A stretch of DNA of 64,000 nt from Amedibacillus dolichus DSM 3991 (GCF_000154285.1 NZ_DS483477.1:310001-374000), one strand, 5' to 3'. Counted from the stretch's first letter, positions 1 through 8,586 are shown. Numbers and translations: made by a program. Notes: generated by a model not told the origin, from the letters alone.

Positions 1-1
1 T

Positions 2-646
2 TTATCAAAGAAGATTCGCAAGGCACTTGATGGAGCAGGTATGCAGGATTGCTCGATTGTCGTATCAAATTCCTTAGATGAGTATTTAATTACCTCCTTG
101 ATTTCCCAAGGTGCACAGATCAATAGCATGGGAGTCGGAGAAAATCTGGTTTGCAGTAAATCCACTCCTGTTTTCGGTGGTGTCTATAAGCTTTCATCTG
201 TGTTTGAAGGTGAAAAGAATATTCCGAAAATCAAGGTTAGTGAAAATGTTGAAAAGGTAACCAATCCCGGTTATAAGGATTTGTATCGTATTTATGATAA
301 GGAAAGCGGTATGGCACTTGGTGATCTTATGACATTGCATGGGGAAAAAATAGACATTGATCAGGATCTGACGATTTATCATCAAATGAACAGTTGGAAA
401 AATAAGACGATTCTAGGCGGTACCTATGTAATTGAGGACTTATTGCAGCCGATTTTTATAAATGGAAAGCTGGTATATGATGCCCCAAGCTTAGAGGAAA
501 TTCGTGAGCATAGCAAGGAGGCCTTTACGCATATTTGGGACGAAATTCAACGTTTTGAATATCCACAGACCTATTACGTTGATTTAAGTAAAAACTTATT
601 GGATTTGAAGTTATCTATGTTGGAAGAGGTTAAGCATGTCAAATAG
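2..646 (+). CDS. pncB: Nicotinate phosphoribosyltransferase, C-terminal part (5' end outside window)
   Basis: The reading frame is already open at the first bases (LSKKIRKALDGAG...), so this is a 5'-truncated gene; about 214 residues are visible. It would form nicotinate mononucleotide from nicotinate and PRPP in NAD salvage, in the cytoplasm. The visible part carries the C-terminal hallmarks of the family: the SLISQGAQINSMGVGENL stretch, which lines the phosphoribosyl site, followed by the PVFGGVYKL strand and the long C-terminal tail typical of Gram-positive PncB. The stop codon overlaps the start of the next membrane-protein gene by 11 bases, so the two are probably co-transcribed. The assignment rests on remembered family similarity. 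Confidence 0.85.
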   Translation, partial: LSKKIRKALDGAGMQDCSIVVSNSLDEYLITSLISQGAQINSMGVGENLVCSKSTPVFGGVYKLSSVFEGEKNIPKIKVSENVEKVTNPGYKDLYRIYDKESGMALGDLMTLHGEKIDIDQDLTIYHQMNSWKNKTILGGTYVIEDLLQPIFINGKLVYDAPSLEEIREHSKEAFTHIWDEIQRFEYPQTYYVDLSKNLLDLKLSMLEEVKHVK

Positions 647-1298
647 TAAGTATGAACATCGATTAAAAAGAATATTGGCAGTTTGTGCCGCTATTTATGT
701 GATTACATTGGCTTATGCGCTGTATCACAACTTCAGTATTAAAGATTATGGAACTTTAGGCATGAGCTGTGTTGCGATTTTTACGCCATTGATCGTTCCG
801 GTCATTTTTAAATTGTTTCGCTTTCAGCCGGTATATGAAATCTATTTGTTATCTACCGTTTTTATGTACTTTGCGTCCTTGGTAGGAAGCAGCTATCATT
901 GGTATTCCTATGTCGGTTTTGATAAGGTACTTCATTTTTGCAGTGGAATTTTCGGTTTGATGATTGCGGTGATTTTATTTTTTGCGATACGCCATAGCAA
1001 TCAAGTACGAACCAAGGAAGATAAGACCTTATTTTTAATCTTTATCAATGCGGTAAATATGGGGATTGCACTGATCTGGGAGTTTTATGAATATATCTTG
1101 TTGGTATTCTTCAATAATGATGCTATCAATCATTATACCCAGGGAGTGCATGATTCGATAACCGATATGCTGTGTGCTACGGTGGCTGGACTTTTATTAA
1201 CCGTATTGATTGTACGCTATTTAAGAAATGGCAAAGCTAATTTCTTTATCAATGTATATGAAAAGTTTTATACACGAAATATTGAACATAAGCAATAA
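636..1298 (+). CDS. Multi-pass membrane protein, DUF2238/YjdF-like
   Basis: A 220-residue integral membrane protein with about six hydrophobic segments. Conserved-looking polar motifs lie between them: DKVLHFCSG (about residues 96-104), IWEFYEY (about 147-153) and DSITDMLCATVAG (about 175-187). These are the signatures I associate with the DUF2238/YjdF membrane family, whose function is unknown. The start overlaps the end of pncB, so translation may be coupled to it. A strong terminator follows directly, so pncB and this gene close an operon. No substrate can be named from the sequence. Confidence 0.6.
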   Translation: MSNSKYEHRLKRILAVCAAIYVITLAYALYHNFSIKDYGTLGMSCVAIFTPLIVPVIFKLFRFQPVYEIYLLSTVFMYFASLVGSSYHWYSYVGFDKVLHFCSGIFGLMIAVILFFAIRHSNQVRTKEDKTLFLIFINAVNMGIALIWEFYEYILLVFFNNDAINHYTQGVHDSITDMLCATVAGLLLTVLIVRYLRNGKANFFINVYEKFYTRNIEHKQ

Positions 1299-1308
1299 TT
1301 CATAGGAG

Positions 1309-1340
1309 CAGTCTGTTGAAGAACAGGCTGTTTTCTTTTT
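1309..1340 (+). terminator. Rho-independent terminator of the pncB operon
   Basis: A 9-bp stem (CAGTCTGTT pairing with AACAGGCTG, one G-U) with a GAAG loop is followed by a T-rich run. Confidence 0.85.
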
Positions 1341-1439
1341 GAAATATAATAATTTATATAGAAGTGCGAAGATGTTACAATCGTATTTTTAAAGGAAGTT
1401 AAAAGTATAAAGAAAACAGGTTTCAACCTTTGGAAAGGT

Positions 1440-2243
1440 TTATCCCTGTTCGGTTTTCAATGCCTGATATTTTTTTAAAAGTTCGTCCATGATATCTTTT
1501 GATTGTTCGATTGGTTCAGCCTGTAAAATGTGATCATCAAAGAAAAGCTTCATAATTTGATAGCATTCCCAATTTATCGTCTCGTCCATTAACAAGCGAT
1601 GGTGTCCGCCATGTAACAAAATAAGCTTCTTTTGAGAGTGCTTGATTTTGTCAAAAGCATTGATGGAGCTGCGATAGGAAATGACCTCATCTTCATCGCC
1701 ATGCAGCATGAGGATAGGACATGGAACATCTTCGATGAAATGCTTATGATTTTTAACGATTTCCGTAAAGGCGGTATAAAAGCTTTTCGGCATCGGAATT
1801 TCATCTTTTTTTTCATTACCGACGAGCGAAGCATAAGATTTCATGATTGCATCGGTTACGGTGTCTAAGTTAATATATTGAAATGCGGGTGCTAGTAGGA
1901 TCAATTTTTTTATTCTACATACCGTTGCCAAATAACTGGCAATGACACCGCCCATGGAAAAGCCGACCAAATAAATATCACGATTGCTGTTAGCAAAAGC
2001 ATCGATTTGTTGCTTTGCACGGGCAACCCATTTTTTGGGATTGCAGTCATATTCATCGAATAGATCATACATATCGAAGGTAATGACTTCATAACCGTCT
2101 TTTTCACCCCATAGCTTTAAATTATCGAATTCATGCTTGCAGCGTCGTCCATAACCATGAATGGTGATGATAACAGGTGGTTGAATTTCTTTCTTTTCTT
2201 CAATCTGCTTGCGATGAAAAAGTGTTTTTAATTTTTCGAACAT
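1440..2243 (-). CDS. Alpha/beta hydrolase (serine esterase/lysophospholipase-like)
   Basis: A 267-residue cytoplasmic protein without a signal peptide. The N-terminal HGYGRRCKHEFDN follows a beta strand, as an oxyanion loop would. The nucleophile elbow is GFSMGG (about residues 94-99, Ser as nucleophile), an acid lies in HGDEDEVI (about 182-189) and the catalytic His in GGHHRLL (about 212-218). This is a complete Ser-Asp-His arrangement in the family order. An AGGAAG ribosome site precedes the ATG. It is a single-gene unit transcribed toward the end of the pncB operon. Substrate is unknown; carboxylesterase and monoacylglycerol lipase are both possible. Confidence 0.8.
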   Translation of the reverse strand: MFEKLKTLFHRKQIEEKKEIQPPVIITIHGYGRRCKHEFDNLKLWGEKDGYEVITFDMYDLFDEYDCNPKKWVARAKQQIDAFANSNRDIYLVGFSMGGVIASYLATVCRIKKLILLAPAFQYINLDTVTDAIMKSYASLVGNEKKDEIPMPKSFYTAFTEIVKNHKHFIEDVPCPILMLHGDEDEVISYRSSINAFDKIKHSQKKLILLHGGHHRLLMDETINWECYQIMKLFFDDHILQAEPIEQSKDIMDELLKKYQALKTEQG

Positions 2244-2403
2244 AGCTTCACTTCCTTTTTTCTTTTATATTATAGCACAGAATAATTGCTTTTGATTGGG
2301 AGACGGCAAGAGAATGCTTGTAAGAATAGCAATATCTAAGATAAGAAAACGCTTAATTTTTATGAAAAACAAGGAAAGCTATTTCTTTCTTAGCGAAATG
2401 CTT

Positions 2404-2409
2404 TATAAT
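2404..2409 (+). promoter_or_regulatory. Probable -10 box for the amidohydrolase-like gene
   Basis: TATAAT lies 27 bases before the GTG start, with an AAGAAGGAGAAAGG ribosome-binding region between. No convincing -35 was seen. Confidence 0.5.
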
Positions 2410-2435
2410 AAAAAGAAGGAGAAAGGACTTGTGCT

Positions 2436-3179
2436 GTGAAAAAATATGCAACATTACTAATAAAAAACTTAAGGCATATCTATACGATGGAAGAAAAAGA
2501 GGGTAAGCCCTATGTCCTTTCCAAGGGATATATTGCTATTCACCATGATGAAATTTTGGCAATCGGAAGAGGAGGCTATCAGAGCTTTGTGGATAAGGAT
2601 ACCCGTATTGTCGATGCTTGTAATCATATTGCCATACCGGCGTTTATCGAACCAGATGCTCGTTTTGTAATGCAAAAAGGAAGTCATGTCTTGGAATTAC
2701 ATGCGTTTTTGATGCGTTATATGCGCCATGGAACACTGACGATTCAAATGCGGGAAGCGATACCACAACCTTTTTATAAGGACTATCATTTTCATGTATT
2801 AAAGCCGCAAAAAAAAGATTTTCAGCTCCCTGTTTTTTATGCGATTGAACAAATGCATCAGGATAAGTTACAGCTACCTACTTTTCCCTGCTTAAGCTGT
2901 GCTGATGAGAAAGTATCTTTACAAAATCAAATGCTGGCAGCACAAATGTTGGTAATGAAGGAAGAACTAGAGGCTTATGAGCTGTTAAAAATGCTGACGC
3001 TTTATCCGGCGAAGGCTTTAAAGCTAGATCATCTCGGTATGTTGAAAAAGGGAATGTGTGCGAACATTCTTGTGTTATCGGCAAAAAATATCCATGCTTT
3101 TTTCTATTCTTTGGATCAAGATCAAATTGCTCAAATCATACACAAAGGAGTACGCATTTATCCAAGCTTATTGGTATAA
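2436..3179 (+). CDS. Degenerate amidohydrolase / imidazolonepropionase-like protein
   Basis: A 247-residue protein with a GTG start behind a purine-rich ribosome site. The N-terminus (KGYIAIHHDEILAIGRGG, then HIAIPAFIEPDARF) follows the pattern of the amidohydrolase superfamily, where beta-strand 1 normally ends in a PGFIDxHxH metal site. Here both histidines are replaced (IEPDARF). The C-terminus (MLTLYPAKALKLDHLGMLKKGMCANILVLS) matches the end of HutI/dihydroorotase-type enzymes. The central metal-binding barrel is largely missing; the family is usually about 400 residues. It is therefore probably not a metallo-hydrolase and may have a binding or structural role. No neighbour suggests a pathway. 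Confidence 0.6.
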   Translation: MKKYATLLIKNLRHIYTMEEKEGKPYVLSKGYIAIHHDEILAIGRGGYQSFVDKDTRIVDACNHIAIPAFIEPDARFVMQKGSHVLELHAFLMRYMRHGTLTIQMREAIPQPFYKDYHFHVLKPQKKDFQLPVFYAIEQMHQDKLQLPTFPCLSCADEKVSLQNQMLAAQMLVMKEELEAYELLKMLTLYPAKALKLDHLGMLKKGMCANILVLSAKNIHAFFYSLDQDQIAQIIHKGVRIYPSLLV

Positions 3180-3234
3180 AATTCGACAGTATTCGCTTGT
3201 CTTTTCCTATACTATATAGTAAGAGGTGAATACA

Positions 3235-3699
3235 ATGGAAATACTTCAACAAAGTTTTGATCGGACAAATAAGCTGCTAACGCAGGATTATTGTCCCAAT
3301 CCTGCAATGGTGAACGAATTTCAAACGCTTTTTTTTACTTGTAAATTGCTTGATATTGAATTACCGGGGAAGGAACTTGGAGCCTTTATCGTGGAGGAAA
3401 ATGCTCAGTTTTTGGTACTTCATTTGGAAATTACGAACATAACAAACGAGATTTTAACGATGTATAAAGATGATTTTATGATTTCCTTTGATCAGGAGGG
3501 GCCTTTTGCGGCTGAGGATTATTTTGGCTATGCACAGCAATTTACAGATGAATATGCCTTGAAGCCGCAGGAAAAAATCCGAGGCAAGCTTGTTTTTATT
3601 ATTAGCTTTGATGCGAAAAAAATTATGCTTTCTTATACAGAATGCTTTGATGATGAAAGTGAAGGCAAGACCTATAAGTTAAAATATAAGCTGCAATGA
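3235..3699 (+). CDS. Small hypothetical protein (DUF4352-like beta-sandwich)
   Basis: A 154-residue cytoplasmic-looking protein. The ATG at 3235 is preferred over an upstream GTG at 3226 because the AAGAGG ribosome site at 3221-3226 would overlap the GTG. The central part (LGAFIVEENAQFLVLHLEI, then a MYKDDFMISFDQEG strand, then a KIRGKLVFIIS strand) resembles the telokin-like DUF4352 fold, in which an early strand is followed by rules for residue loss under a max-value pattern. Those proteins are usually secreted lipoproteins, but no signal sequence is present here. It lies just upstream of the metN leader without an obvious functional link. Function is unknown. Confidence 0.45.
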   Translation: MEILQQSFDRTNKLLTQDYCPNPAMVNEFQTLFFTCKLLDIELPGKELGAFIVEENAQFLVLHLEITNITNEILTMYKDDFMISFDQEGPFAAEDYFGYAQQFTDEYALKPQEKIRGKLVFIISFDAKKIMLSYTECFDDESEGKTYKLKYKLQ

Positions 3700-3728
3700 T
3701 ATTTTCAAAAATTTTCATAAAAATTTTC

Positions 3729-3757
3729 TTGACTTTACATTTGAACAAGAGTATCAT
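3729..3757 (+). promoter_or_regulatory. SigmaA promoter of the metNIQ T-box operon
   Basis: TTGACT, 17-base spacer, TATCAT. Transcription would begin near 3764, at the start of the T-box leader. Confidence 0.75.
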
Positions 3758-3763
3758 ACACAT

Positions 3764-4040
3764 ATAAACAAAATGGCATGGAAGAGAAGAGTAAACAGAG
3801 AAGCCTTTTAAAGAGAGTTCTTATTTGGTGAAAGAGAACAAAGAAACTGACTGTTGAAAATGGTCTTGGAGCTGCATGGTCGATGAATGGGTAGGCTATG
3901 ACGTGTTCGCTCGTTACAGCGATAGAGTATAACCTGTGATGCAGGCGTACTTGAAGAGGTCGGTTTCGTGAGAAATTGATGAATTTAGGTGGTAACACGA
4001 GCACAAGCTCTCGTCCTAAGGGGTGAGAGCTTTTTTTTGT
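3764..4040 (+). ncRNA. T-box leader (tRNA-Met sensing) of metNIQ
   Basis: The leader ends in the T-box sequence AGGTGGTAACACGA (3987-4000) followed by a terminator: AAGCTCTC (4005-4012) pairs with GAGAGCTT (4025-4032) and a T-run follows. The TGGT of the T-box would pair with an ACCA tRNA end. The specifier can be placed by aligning this leader with the valS leader in the same window. Both contain GTCTTGGAGCT, preceded here by ATG (3860-3862) and in the valS leader by GTA. Uncharged tRNA-Met should therefore stabilise the antiterminator and turn on methionine uptake. Confidence 0.9.
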
Positions 4041-4053
4041 AGGGAGGAACTGT

Positions 4054-5085
4054 ATGATACGTTTGGAAAATATCAGCAAAACATTCAATACCAAAGATGC
4101 AGATGTGCATGCCGTATGCGATGTTACATTGGAAATCCAAGATGGAGAAATTTTCGGGATTATCGGATTTTCCGGTGCCGGAAAATCGACGCTTGTTCGC
4201 TGTATCAATCTTTTGGAAAGACCGACAAAGGGTAGGGTATTTGTCAATGGGGCGGAATTGACGTCTTTAAATGAAAAGGAGCTAAGAAATGAACGAAAGA
4301 AAATCGGTATGATTTTTCAGCATTTCAATTTGATGAGTCAGCGAACTGTTTATCAAAATATCGCCTATCCACTGAAAGGAAGTAAGCTTTCCAAGGAAGA
4401 GCAGGAACAAAAAATATTGTCATTACTGGAGTTGATTGATTTGAAGGATAAAAAAGATGCTTATCCTTCGCAGTTATCCGGTGGGCAGAAGCAGCGAGTA
4501 GCAATCGCACGCGCACTAGCTAATGATCCCAAAGTACTATTATGTGATGAAGCAACCAGTGCACTGGATCCACAGACAACCAAAAGTATTTTGAAGCTAC
4601 TGAAGTCTATCAATGAAAAGACGGGAATTACCATTGTTTTGATTACGCATGAAATGGCTGTTGTTAAGGATATATGTGATAAGGTTGCGGTCATGGAGAA
4701 CGGCTGTGTTGTGGAAGAAGGACCTATTTTGGAGGTATTCTCTCACCCGAAAGCGAAAATAACCAAAAACTTTATCGCGACGACAAGCAGTATCTCTCAT
4801 GTGTATGAATTGGTCGAGGAGCATTCTCCGGTTGTGGATATTCAGAAAGGACAGCGCTTGGTGAAGCTGAATTATGATAGTGTCAGTACATCAAAGGCAT
4901 TGATTTCAGAAGTTTCCCGTAATTTCCATGTGGATACCAACATCGTTTTCGGTAATGTGGAAATCATACAAGGTTCTCCGCTTGGAGATTTGGTAGTTAT
5001 TTTTAGCGGAAAGCATGAGGACATTGACCAAGCGATTGCTTACTTAGAAAAATATGAAGTAGGAGTGGAGGTGATGAAGCAATGA
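4054..5085 (+). CDS. metN: D-methionine ABC transporter ATP-binding protein
   Basis: A 343-residue ATPase of the methionine importer MetNIQ, acting on the cytoplasmic face of the membrane. It has Walker A GFSGAGKST (38-46), signature LSGGQ (141-145), Walker B VLLCDEATSALDP (161-173) and a C-terminal NIL regulatory domain (about 265-340), which in this family binds methionine and inhibits transport. An AGGGAGGA ribosome site precedes the ATG. It is the first gene behind the Met T-box, and its stop overlaps the metI start by four bases (ATGA). Length and domain order are normal for MetN. Confidence 0.95.
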   Translation: MIRLENISKTFNTKDADVHAVCDVTLEIQDGEIFGIIGFSGAGKSTLVRCINLLERPTKGRVFVNGAELTSLNEKELRNERKKIGMIFQHFNLMSQRTVYQNIAYPLKGSKLSKEEQEQKILSLLELIDLKDKKDAYPSQLSGGQKQRVAIARALANDPKVLLCDEATSALDPQTTKSILKLLKSINEKTGITIVLITHEMAVVKDICDKVAVMENGCVVEEGPILEVFSHPKAKITKNFIATTSSISHVYELVEEHSPVVDIQKGQRLVKLNYDSVSTSKALISEVSRNFHVDTNIVFGNVEIIQGSPLGDLVVIFSGKHEDIDQAIAYLEKYEVGVEVMKQ

Positions 5086-5762
5086 TGGAATTTTTAAACT
5101 CATTGATGCCGAATTTGATGGAAAACTTTCCCGAATTTTTAAAAGCAATTCAAGAAACTATGATCATGCTCAGCATTTCGGGAATTGTATCCTTCTTTTT
5201 CGGAACTGCCTTTGGAGTGTTGTTAATCGTAACACGCAGAGGAGGTATTTTGGAAAATAAGCTGATCTACGGTGTTTTTGCCAAGGTCATTGATTTCTTT
5301 CGCTCCATTCCCTTTATTATCTTAGTAGCCTTTATCGACCCTTTAACTCGCATGCTGGCAGGAACAAGTATTGGCGTAAAAGGGGCATTGGTTCCATTGA
5401 TTGTCGGGACGATTCCTTATTTCGCACGTCAAATTGAAAGTGCACTTGCGGAGGTCGATCATGGCTTGATTGAAGCAAGTCAGGCGATGGGAAGCTCGCC
5501 TTGGGAAATTATTACACGCGTTTATTTAAGAGAGAGCATTCCGGCGATTATTCGTGCATCGACGATTACGTTGATTTCCCTATTGGGCTTTATTACCATG
5601 GTCGGAAGCATCGGTGGCGGAGGAATCGGTGATTTTGCGATACGGCGTGGTTATAACAGCTTTAATCATGATATTACCAATGCTTCGGTTATCGTACTTT
5701 TGATTATTACCGTCATTATACAAGGAGTCGGCAATTATTTAATTAAGAAGAAAACCCATTAA
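5082..5762 (+). CDS. metI: Methionine ABC transporter permease
   Basis: A 226-residue inner-membrane permease with about five transmembrane segments. The coupling EAA loop is visible around QAMGSSPWEIITRVYLRES (about residues 135-153), where MetN docks. The GGGGIGDFAIRRGY loop near residue 180 is typical of MetI. The gene starts within the metN stop (ATGA overlap), so the two are translationally coupled. It is normal in length for the family. Regulation is by the Met T-box upstream of metN. Confidence 0.94.
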   Translation: MMEFLNSLMPNLMENFPEFLKAIQETMIMLSISGIVSFFFGTAFGVLLIVTRRGGILENKLIYGVFAKVIDFFRSIPFIILVAFIDPLTRMLAGTSIGVKGALVPLIVGTIPYFARQIESALAEVDHGLIEASQAMGSSPWEIITRVYLRESIPAIIRASTITLISLLGFITMVGSIGGGGIGDFAIRRGYNSFNHDITNASVIVLLIITVIIQGVGNYLIKKKTH

Positions 5763-5763
5763 C

Positions 5764-5802
5764 AAGGTATTTACGTAAAGGATATTTACGAAGGATAAAT
5801 AC
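5764..5802 (+). repeat. Three short imperfect direct repeats before metQ
   Basis: AAGGTATTTACG, AAGGATATTTACG and AAGGATAAATAC lie head to tail between metI and the metQ ribosome site. They contain no hairpin. Their role is unknown. Confidence 0.5.
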
Positions 5803-5830
5803 AGTAAAACAATTGAGAGGAGAACACATT

Positions 5831-6634
5831 ATGAAAAAACTATTAGCAGGCTTATTAGCAGTTGTACTTTTAGCAGGCTGTTCATCAGCTGAGGAAGAGG
5901 ATAAAACCTTAAAGCTTGGTGCCAGTACGACACCGCATGCGGAAATCTTGAAGCAAGTCGTTCCGGCTTTGGAGGAAAAAGGCTATGAGGTAACCATTCA
6001 GGAATTTAATGATTACAATATGCCAAATAAGGCATTGCAAGATGGCGATTTAGATGCTAACTATTTCCAGCATGAGCCATACCTTATTGATTGGGCAGAA
6101 AATGCAGGGGCTGATTTGGTTGCGGCATTTGATGTTCACTTTGAACCCCTTGGGATTTATTCCGTTAATAAGAAAAGCTTAGATGAATTAGAAGACGGCG
6201 ATAAGATTGCCATTCCTAATGATAATACCAATGGTGGACGTGCGCTTCAGCTATTAGCTGCGAACGGCATTATCGAAATCAAAGAAGGCTTGGGTATTAA
6301 GGCAACGGTAAAGGATATCGTATCTTATAAAAAAGATATTGAAATTGTAGAATTACAGGCAGAAACATGTGCTACCAATATCAAAGATGTGGATTATGCG
6401 GTTATTAACGGAAATAATGCCTTGAATGCTAAGCTTTCCGATAAGGTACTTGCTACAGAAGCTAAGGATAGTGAAGCAGCTACTACGTATGCCAATGTAA
6501 TTGCCGTACGTGCAGAGGATAAAGATTCACAGAAAATCAAGGATTTGATTGAGGTATTGAATACTGAAGAAGTGAAAAACTACATTGATGAAACTTATGA
6601 TGGTATCGTGGTACCGCTAGTACCTAGTAAATAA
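5831..6634 (+). CDS. metQ: Methionine-binding lipoprotein of the MetNIQ transporter
   Basis: A 267-residue substrate-binding lipoprotein of the NlpA/MetQ family. The ATG at 5831 is chosen because a GAGAGGAGA ribosome site lies just before it and the signal peptide begins there. The lipobox is LLAGC with Cys17 as the lipidated residue. The mature part starts with KLGASTTPHAEILKQV and contains the characteristic LQDGDLDANYFQHEPYL stretch and AIPNDNTNGGRALQLL, both typical of methionine-binding members. It is the third gene of the T-box-controlled operon, which closes with a terminator immediately downstream. Confidence 0.94.
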   Translation: MKKLLAGLLAVVLLAGCSSAEEEDKTLKLGASTTPHAEILKQVVPALEEKGYEVTIQEFNDYNMPNKALQDGDLDANYFQHEPYLIDWAENAGADLVAAFDVHFEPLGIYSVNKKSLDELEDGDKIAIPNDNTNGGRALQLLAANGIIEIKEGLGIKATVKDIVSYKKDIEIVELQAETCATNIKDVDYAVINGNNALNAKLSDKVLATEAKDSEAATTYANVIAVRAEDKDSQKIKDLIEVLNTEEVKNYIDETYDGIVVPLVPSK

Positions 6635-6643
6635 GACATAGAA

Positions 6644-6670
6644 AAGAGCGCATATCGGCGTTCTTTTTTT
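6644..6670 (+). terminator. Terminator of metNIQ
   Basis: AAGAGCGC pairs with GCGTTCTT (one G-U), followed by a T-run. Confidence 0.85.
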
Positions 6671-6736
6671 ACGTATGGCTGGCATTCTCGTTAAGAACCT
6701 CGTATAATACATATAGATATTGTGGGAGGTCATAGC

Positions 6737-7558
6737 ATGAAAGACTTTATCAAGAAAAATAAGTTTTTTATGACATTGCTAGCAATTATGATCATAATCA
6801 CTGCCGCTTTGGTTGTTTATGATGTGCAGAAATGGTATAAATCAGCTTTGCCAAATGAGGATAATAAGGAAGAAGAGGTACAAAAGCCAAGTGAAGAAAC
6901 AACTGCGATCACAAGCTTTACCGGTGATTATCAACGCTTGCAAAGCGGGAATTTATTATATGTTCAATGGAATTACAGCGAAGCAAAGGATAAGGTGGCA
7001 AGCGTATATCTAACCTTAAATGACGGTAATCCAATCGATGTTACAAACAATCGTTATTATGAGTTTATCCAAAATGTATTTGCTTTTCCAACCGGAAACA
7101 ATGTGTTAAAGCTTAGTTTGAATTTAGAAAGTGGAAAAGTGATAGAAAAGGAAATTACCGTTTTTGTAGATTATCTTATTTCAGCCCAGCAAACAGCTCT
7201 ACGTAAAAATGAAGTGGTGGAGGTAACCTTGGAGTATGTATATGGTGCAAGTAATCCCGTCGAGGTGCCGAAAATCTTAATTACCAGTATGAGCAATTCC
7301 ATAGCTCCGAAGGTTGAATACATGGATACGGTAAAGGAAAATCAAGGTACGTACACCAAAGCAATAACCAAGTATCGCTTTACGTGGGAGAAGGAGGAGC
7401 AGGTTCCGGAAAGTATGAATCTTCGTTGGAAGTTTAATCATATTCAAGATAGCTATGATTTTACATTACAGAAGCCAATCAACAGTCAAGAGGAAGAACA
7501 TAAGGAACAAGCAGATAAGGCAGAAGAAGCTAAGGAAACGCAAAAAGAAAACAGCTAG
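6737..7558 (+). CDS. Membrane-anchored extracytoplasmic protein of unknown function
   Basis: A 273-residue protein starting at the ATG after GGGAGG (6724-6729). Residues about 9-29 (KFFMTLLAIMIIITAALVVYD) form a single N-terminal membrane anchor. The remainder should lie outside the cell: two beta-rich segments resembling Ig-like modules (about 60-145 and 150-245), then a highly charged Glu/Lys tail. No catalytic motif or sorting signal was recognised. The Sir2 gene follows after 12 bases, so the pair is probably one transcript, but no functional link is evident. Confidence 0.55.
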   Translation: MKDFIKKNKFFMTLLAIMIIITAALVVYDVQKWYKSALPNEDNKEEEVQKPSEETTAITSFTGDYQRLQSGNLLYVQWNYSEAKDKVASVYLTLNDGNPIDVTNNRYYEFIQNVFAFPTGNNVLKLSLNLESGKVIEKEITVFVDYLISAQQTALRKNEVVEVTLEYVYGASNPVEVPKILITSMSNSIAPKVEYMDTVKENQGTYTKAITKYRFTWEKEEQVPESMNLRWKFNHIQDSYDFTLQKPINSQEEEHKEQADKAEEAKETQKENS

Positions 7559-7570
7559 GAGGGCAGGGCA

Positions 7571-8296
7571 ATGTATGAAAAGCTAAAGGAAATCATTCAA
7601 GCAAGCAAGACAATTGTATTTTTCGGTGGTGCAGGGGTCAGTACGGAAAGTAATATTCCGGATTTTCGCTCCGCCGATGGTATTTATGAAAAGAAAACGT
7701 ATCCTTATCCGGCAGAATATATGCTGAGCAGTGATTTTTTCTATGCGAATACGGAAGCTTTCTATGACTTTTATTTTCATGAGATGCTTTATCCCAATGC
7801 CCTTCCTAATCCGGCACACACTGCACTTGTGCGTTTGGAGAAGCAAGGAAAACTGCAATCTGTTATTACGCAAAATATTGACGGCTTACATCAGCTTGCC
7901 GGAAGTAAGGAGGTAGTAGAGCTCCATGGCAGTGTGCATCGTAATTACTGCTTGAAATGCCATACCTTTTACAGCTTAGAGGATATTTTAAAACAGCAGC
8001 CGAAGGTTCCAAGATGTCCTAAGTGCGGTGGAATCATTAAGCCCGATGTGGTGTTGTATGGAGAAGGCTTGAAGGAAGAAACGATTCATAAAGCAATTTA
8101 TGATATTGCTCATGCCGATACCTTGATCGTTGGGGGGACTTCTTTAGCCGTTTATCCGGCAGCCGGCTTGCTGCAATATTTTCGTGGTAAACATTTGGTG
8201 CTGATCAATCGTGATGCAACGACAATGGATTTGCGGGCAGAGCTTGTGATTCATGATCCGATTGGTAAGGTGTTGGATTGTGTGGTTGAAAAATAA
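7571..8296 (+). CDS. cobB: Sir2-family NAD-dependent protein deacylase
   Basis: A 241-residue cytoplasmic sirtuin. The NAD-binding GAGVSTESNIPDFRS (20-34), QNIDGLH (101-107), catalytic His119 (ELHGS) and a complete zinc ribbon with Cys127, Cys130, Cys149 and Cys152 are present. The later GGTSLAVYPAAG loop is also in place. All residues needed for NAD-dependent deacylation are there, and length matches bacterial single-domain sirtuins. The ribosome site GGAGGG lies just before the ATG. Which acyl group is removed cannot be read from sequence. Confidence 0.93.
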   Translation: MYEKLKEIIQASKTIVFFGGAGVSTESNIPDFRSADGIYEKKTYPYPAEYMLSSDFFYANTEAFYDFYFHEMLYPNALPNPAHTALVRLEKQGKLQSVITQNIDGLHQLAGSKEVVELHGSVHRNYCLKCHTFYSLEDILKQQPKVPRCPKCGGIIKPDVVLYGEGLKEETIHKAIYDIAHADTLIVGGTSLAVYPAAGLLQYFRGKHLVLINRDATTMDLRAELVIHDPIGKVLDCVVEK

Positions 8297-8376
8297 GAAG
8301 CTGGTAAAGGGTTATAGCTTTCATAAATTGTACATATCAAAGCAGAAATAGCACACACTATTTTTGAGGTGATGGT

Positions 8377-8523
8377 ATGAATAAAAAGACAAAACAAGCA
8401 GCACTTATGAAGGAATGCAAAGGAAAAAACGAAAAAAGTGCCGGTAACAACCAGTGGACCAACAACAATTTAAAGTATTATCCGGATCAGCGAAAGCGCC
8501 AAGATGGTCCGGGAGGAAATTAA
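8377..8523 (+). CDS. Small hydrophilic protein, 48 residues, unknown
   Basis: A short gene starting at ATG 8377 behind a good ribosome site (TTTGAGGTGATGGT). The product is rich in Lys, Asn, Gln and Gly (MNKKTKQAALMKECKGKN... ending KRQDGPGGN), with one Cys, and is predicted soluble and probably disordered. A perfect terminator follows eight bases after the stop, so it is a self-contained cistron, which supports a real gene. It superficially recalls small spore-associated Asn/Gly-rich proteins, but no family is recognised. Confidence 0.6.
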   Translation: MNKKTKQAALMKECKGKNEKSAGNNQWTNNNLKYYPDQRKRQDGPGGN

Positions 8524-8530
8524 ATGTACG

Positions 8531-8556
8531 AGGGCATTGAAAAATGTCCTTTTTTT
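8531..8556 (+). terminator. Terminator after the 48-residue gene
   Basis: AGGGCATT pairs with AATGTCCT around a GAAA loop, followed by seven T. Confidence 0.85.
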
Positions 8557-8586
8557 GTATAGGATAAGAAGGAAAGAGGTGTGCTT

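Noticed and set aside
3735-4247. A long minus-strand open frame over the metN leader.
   Set aside because: It runs antisense to a T-box and the metN start, has no ribosome site and no family resemblance.
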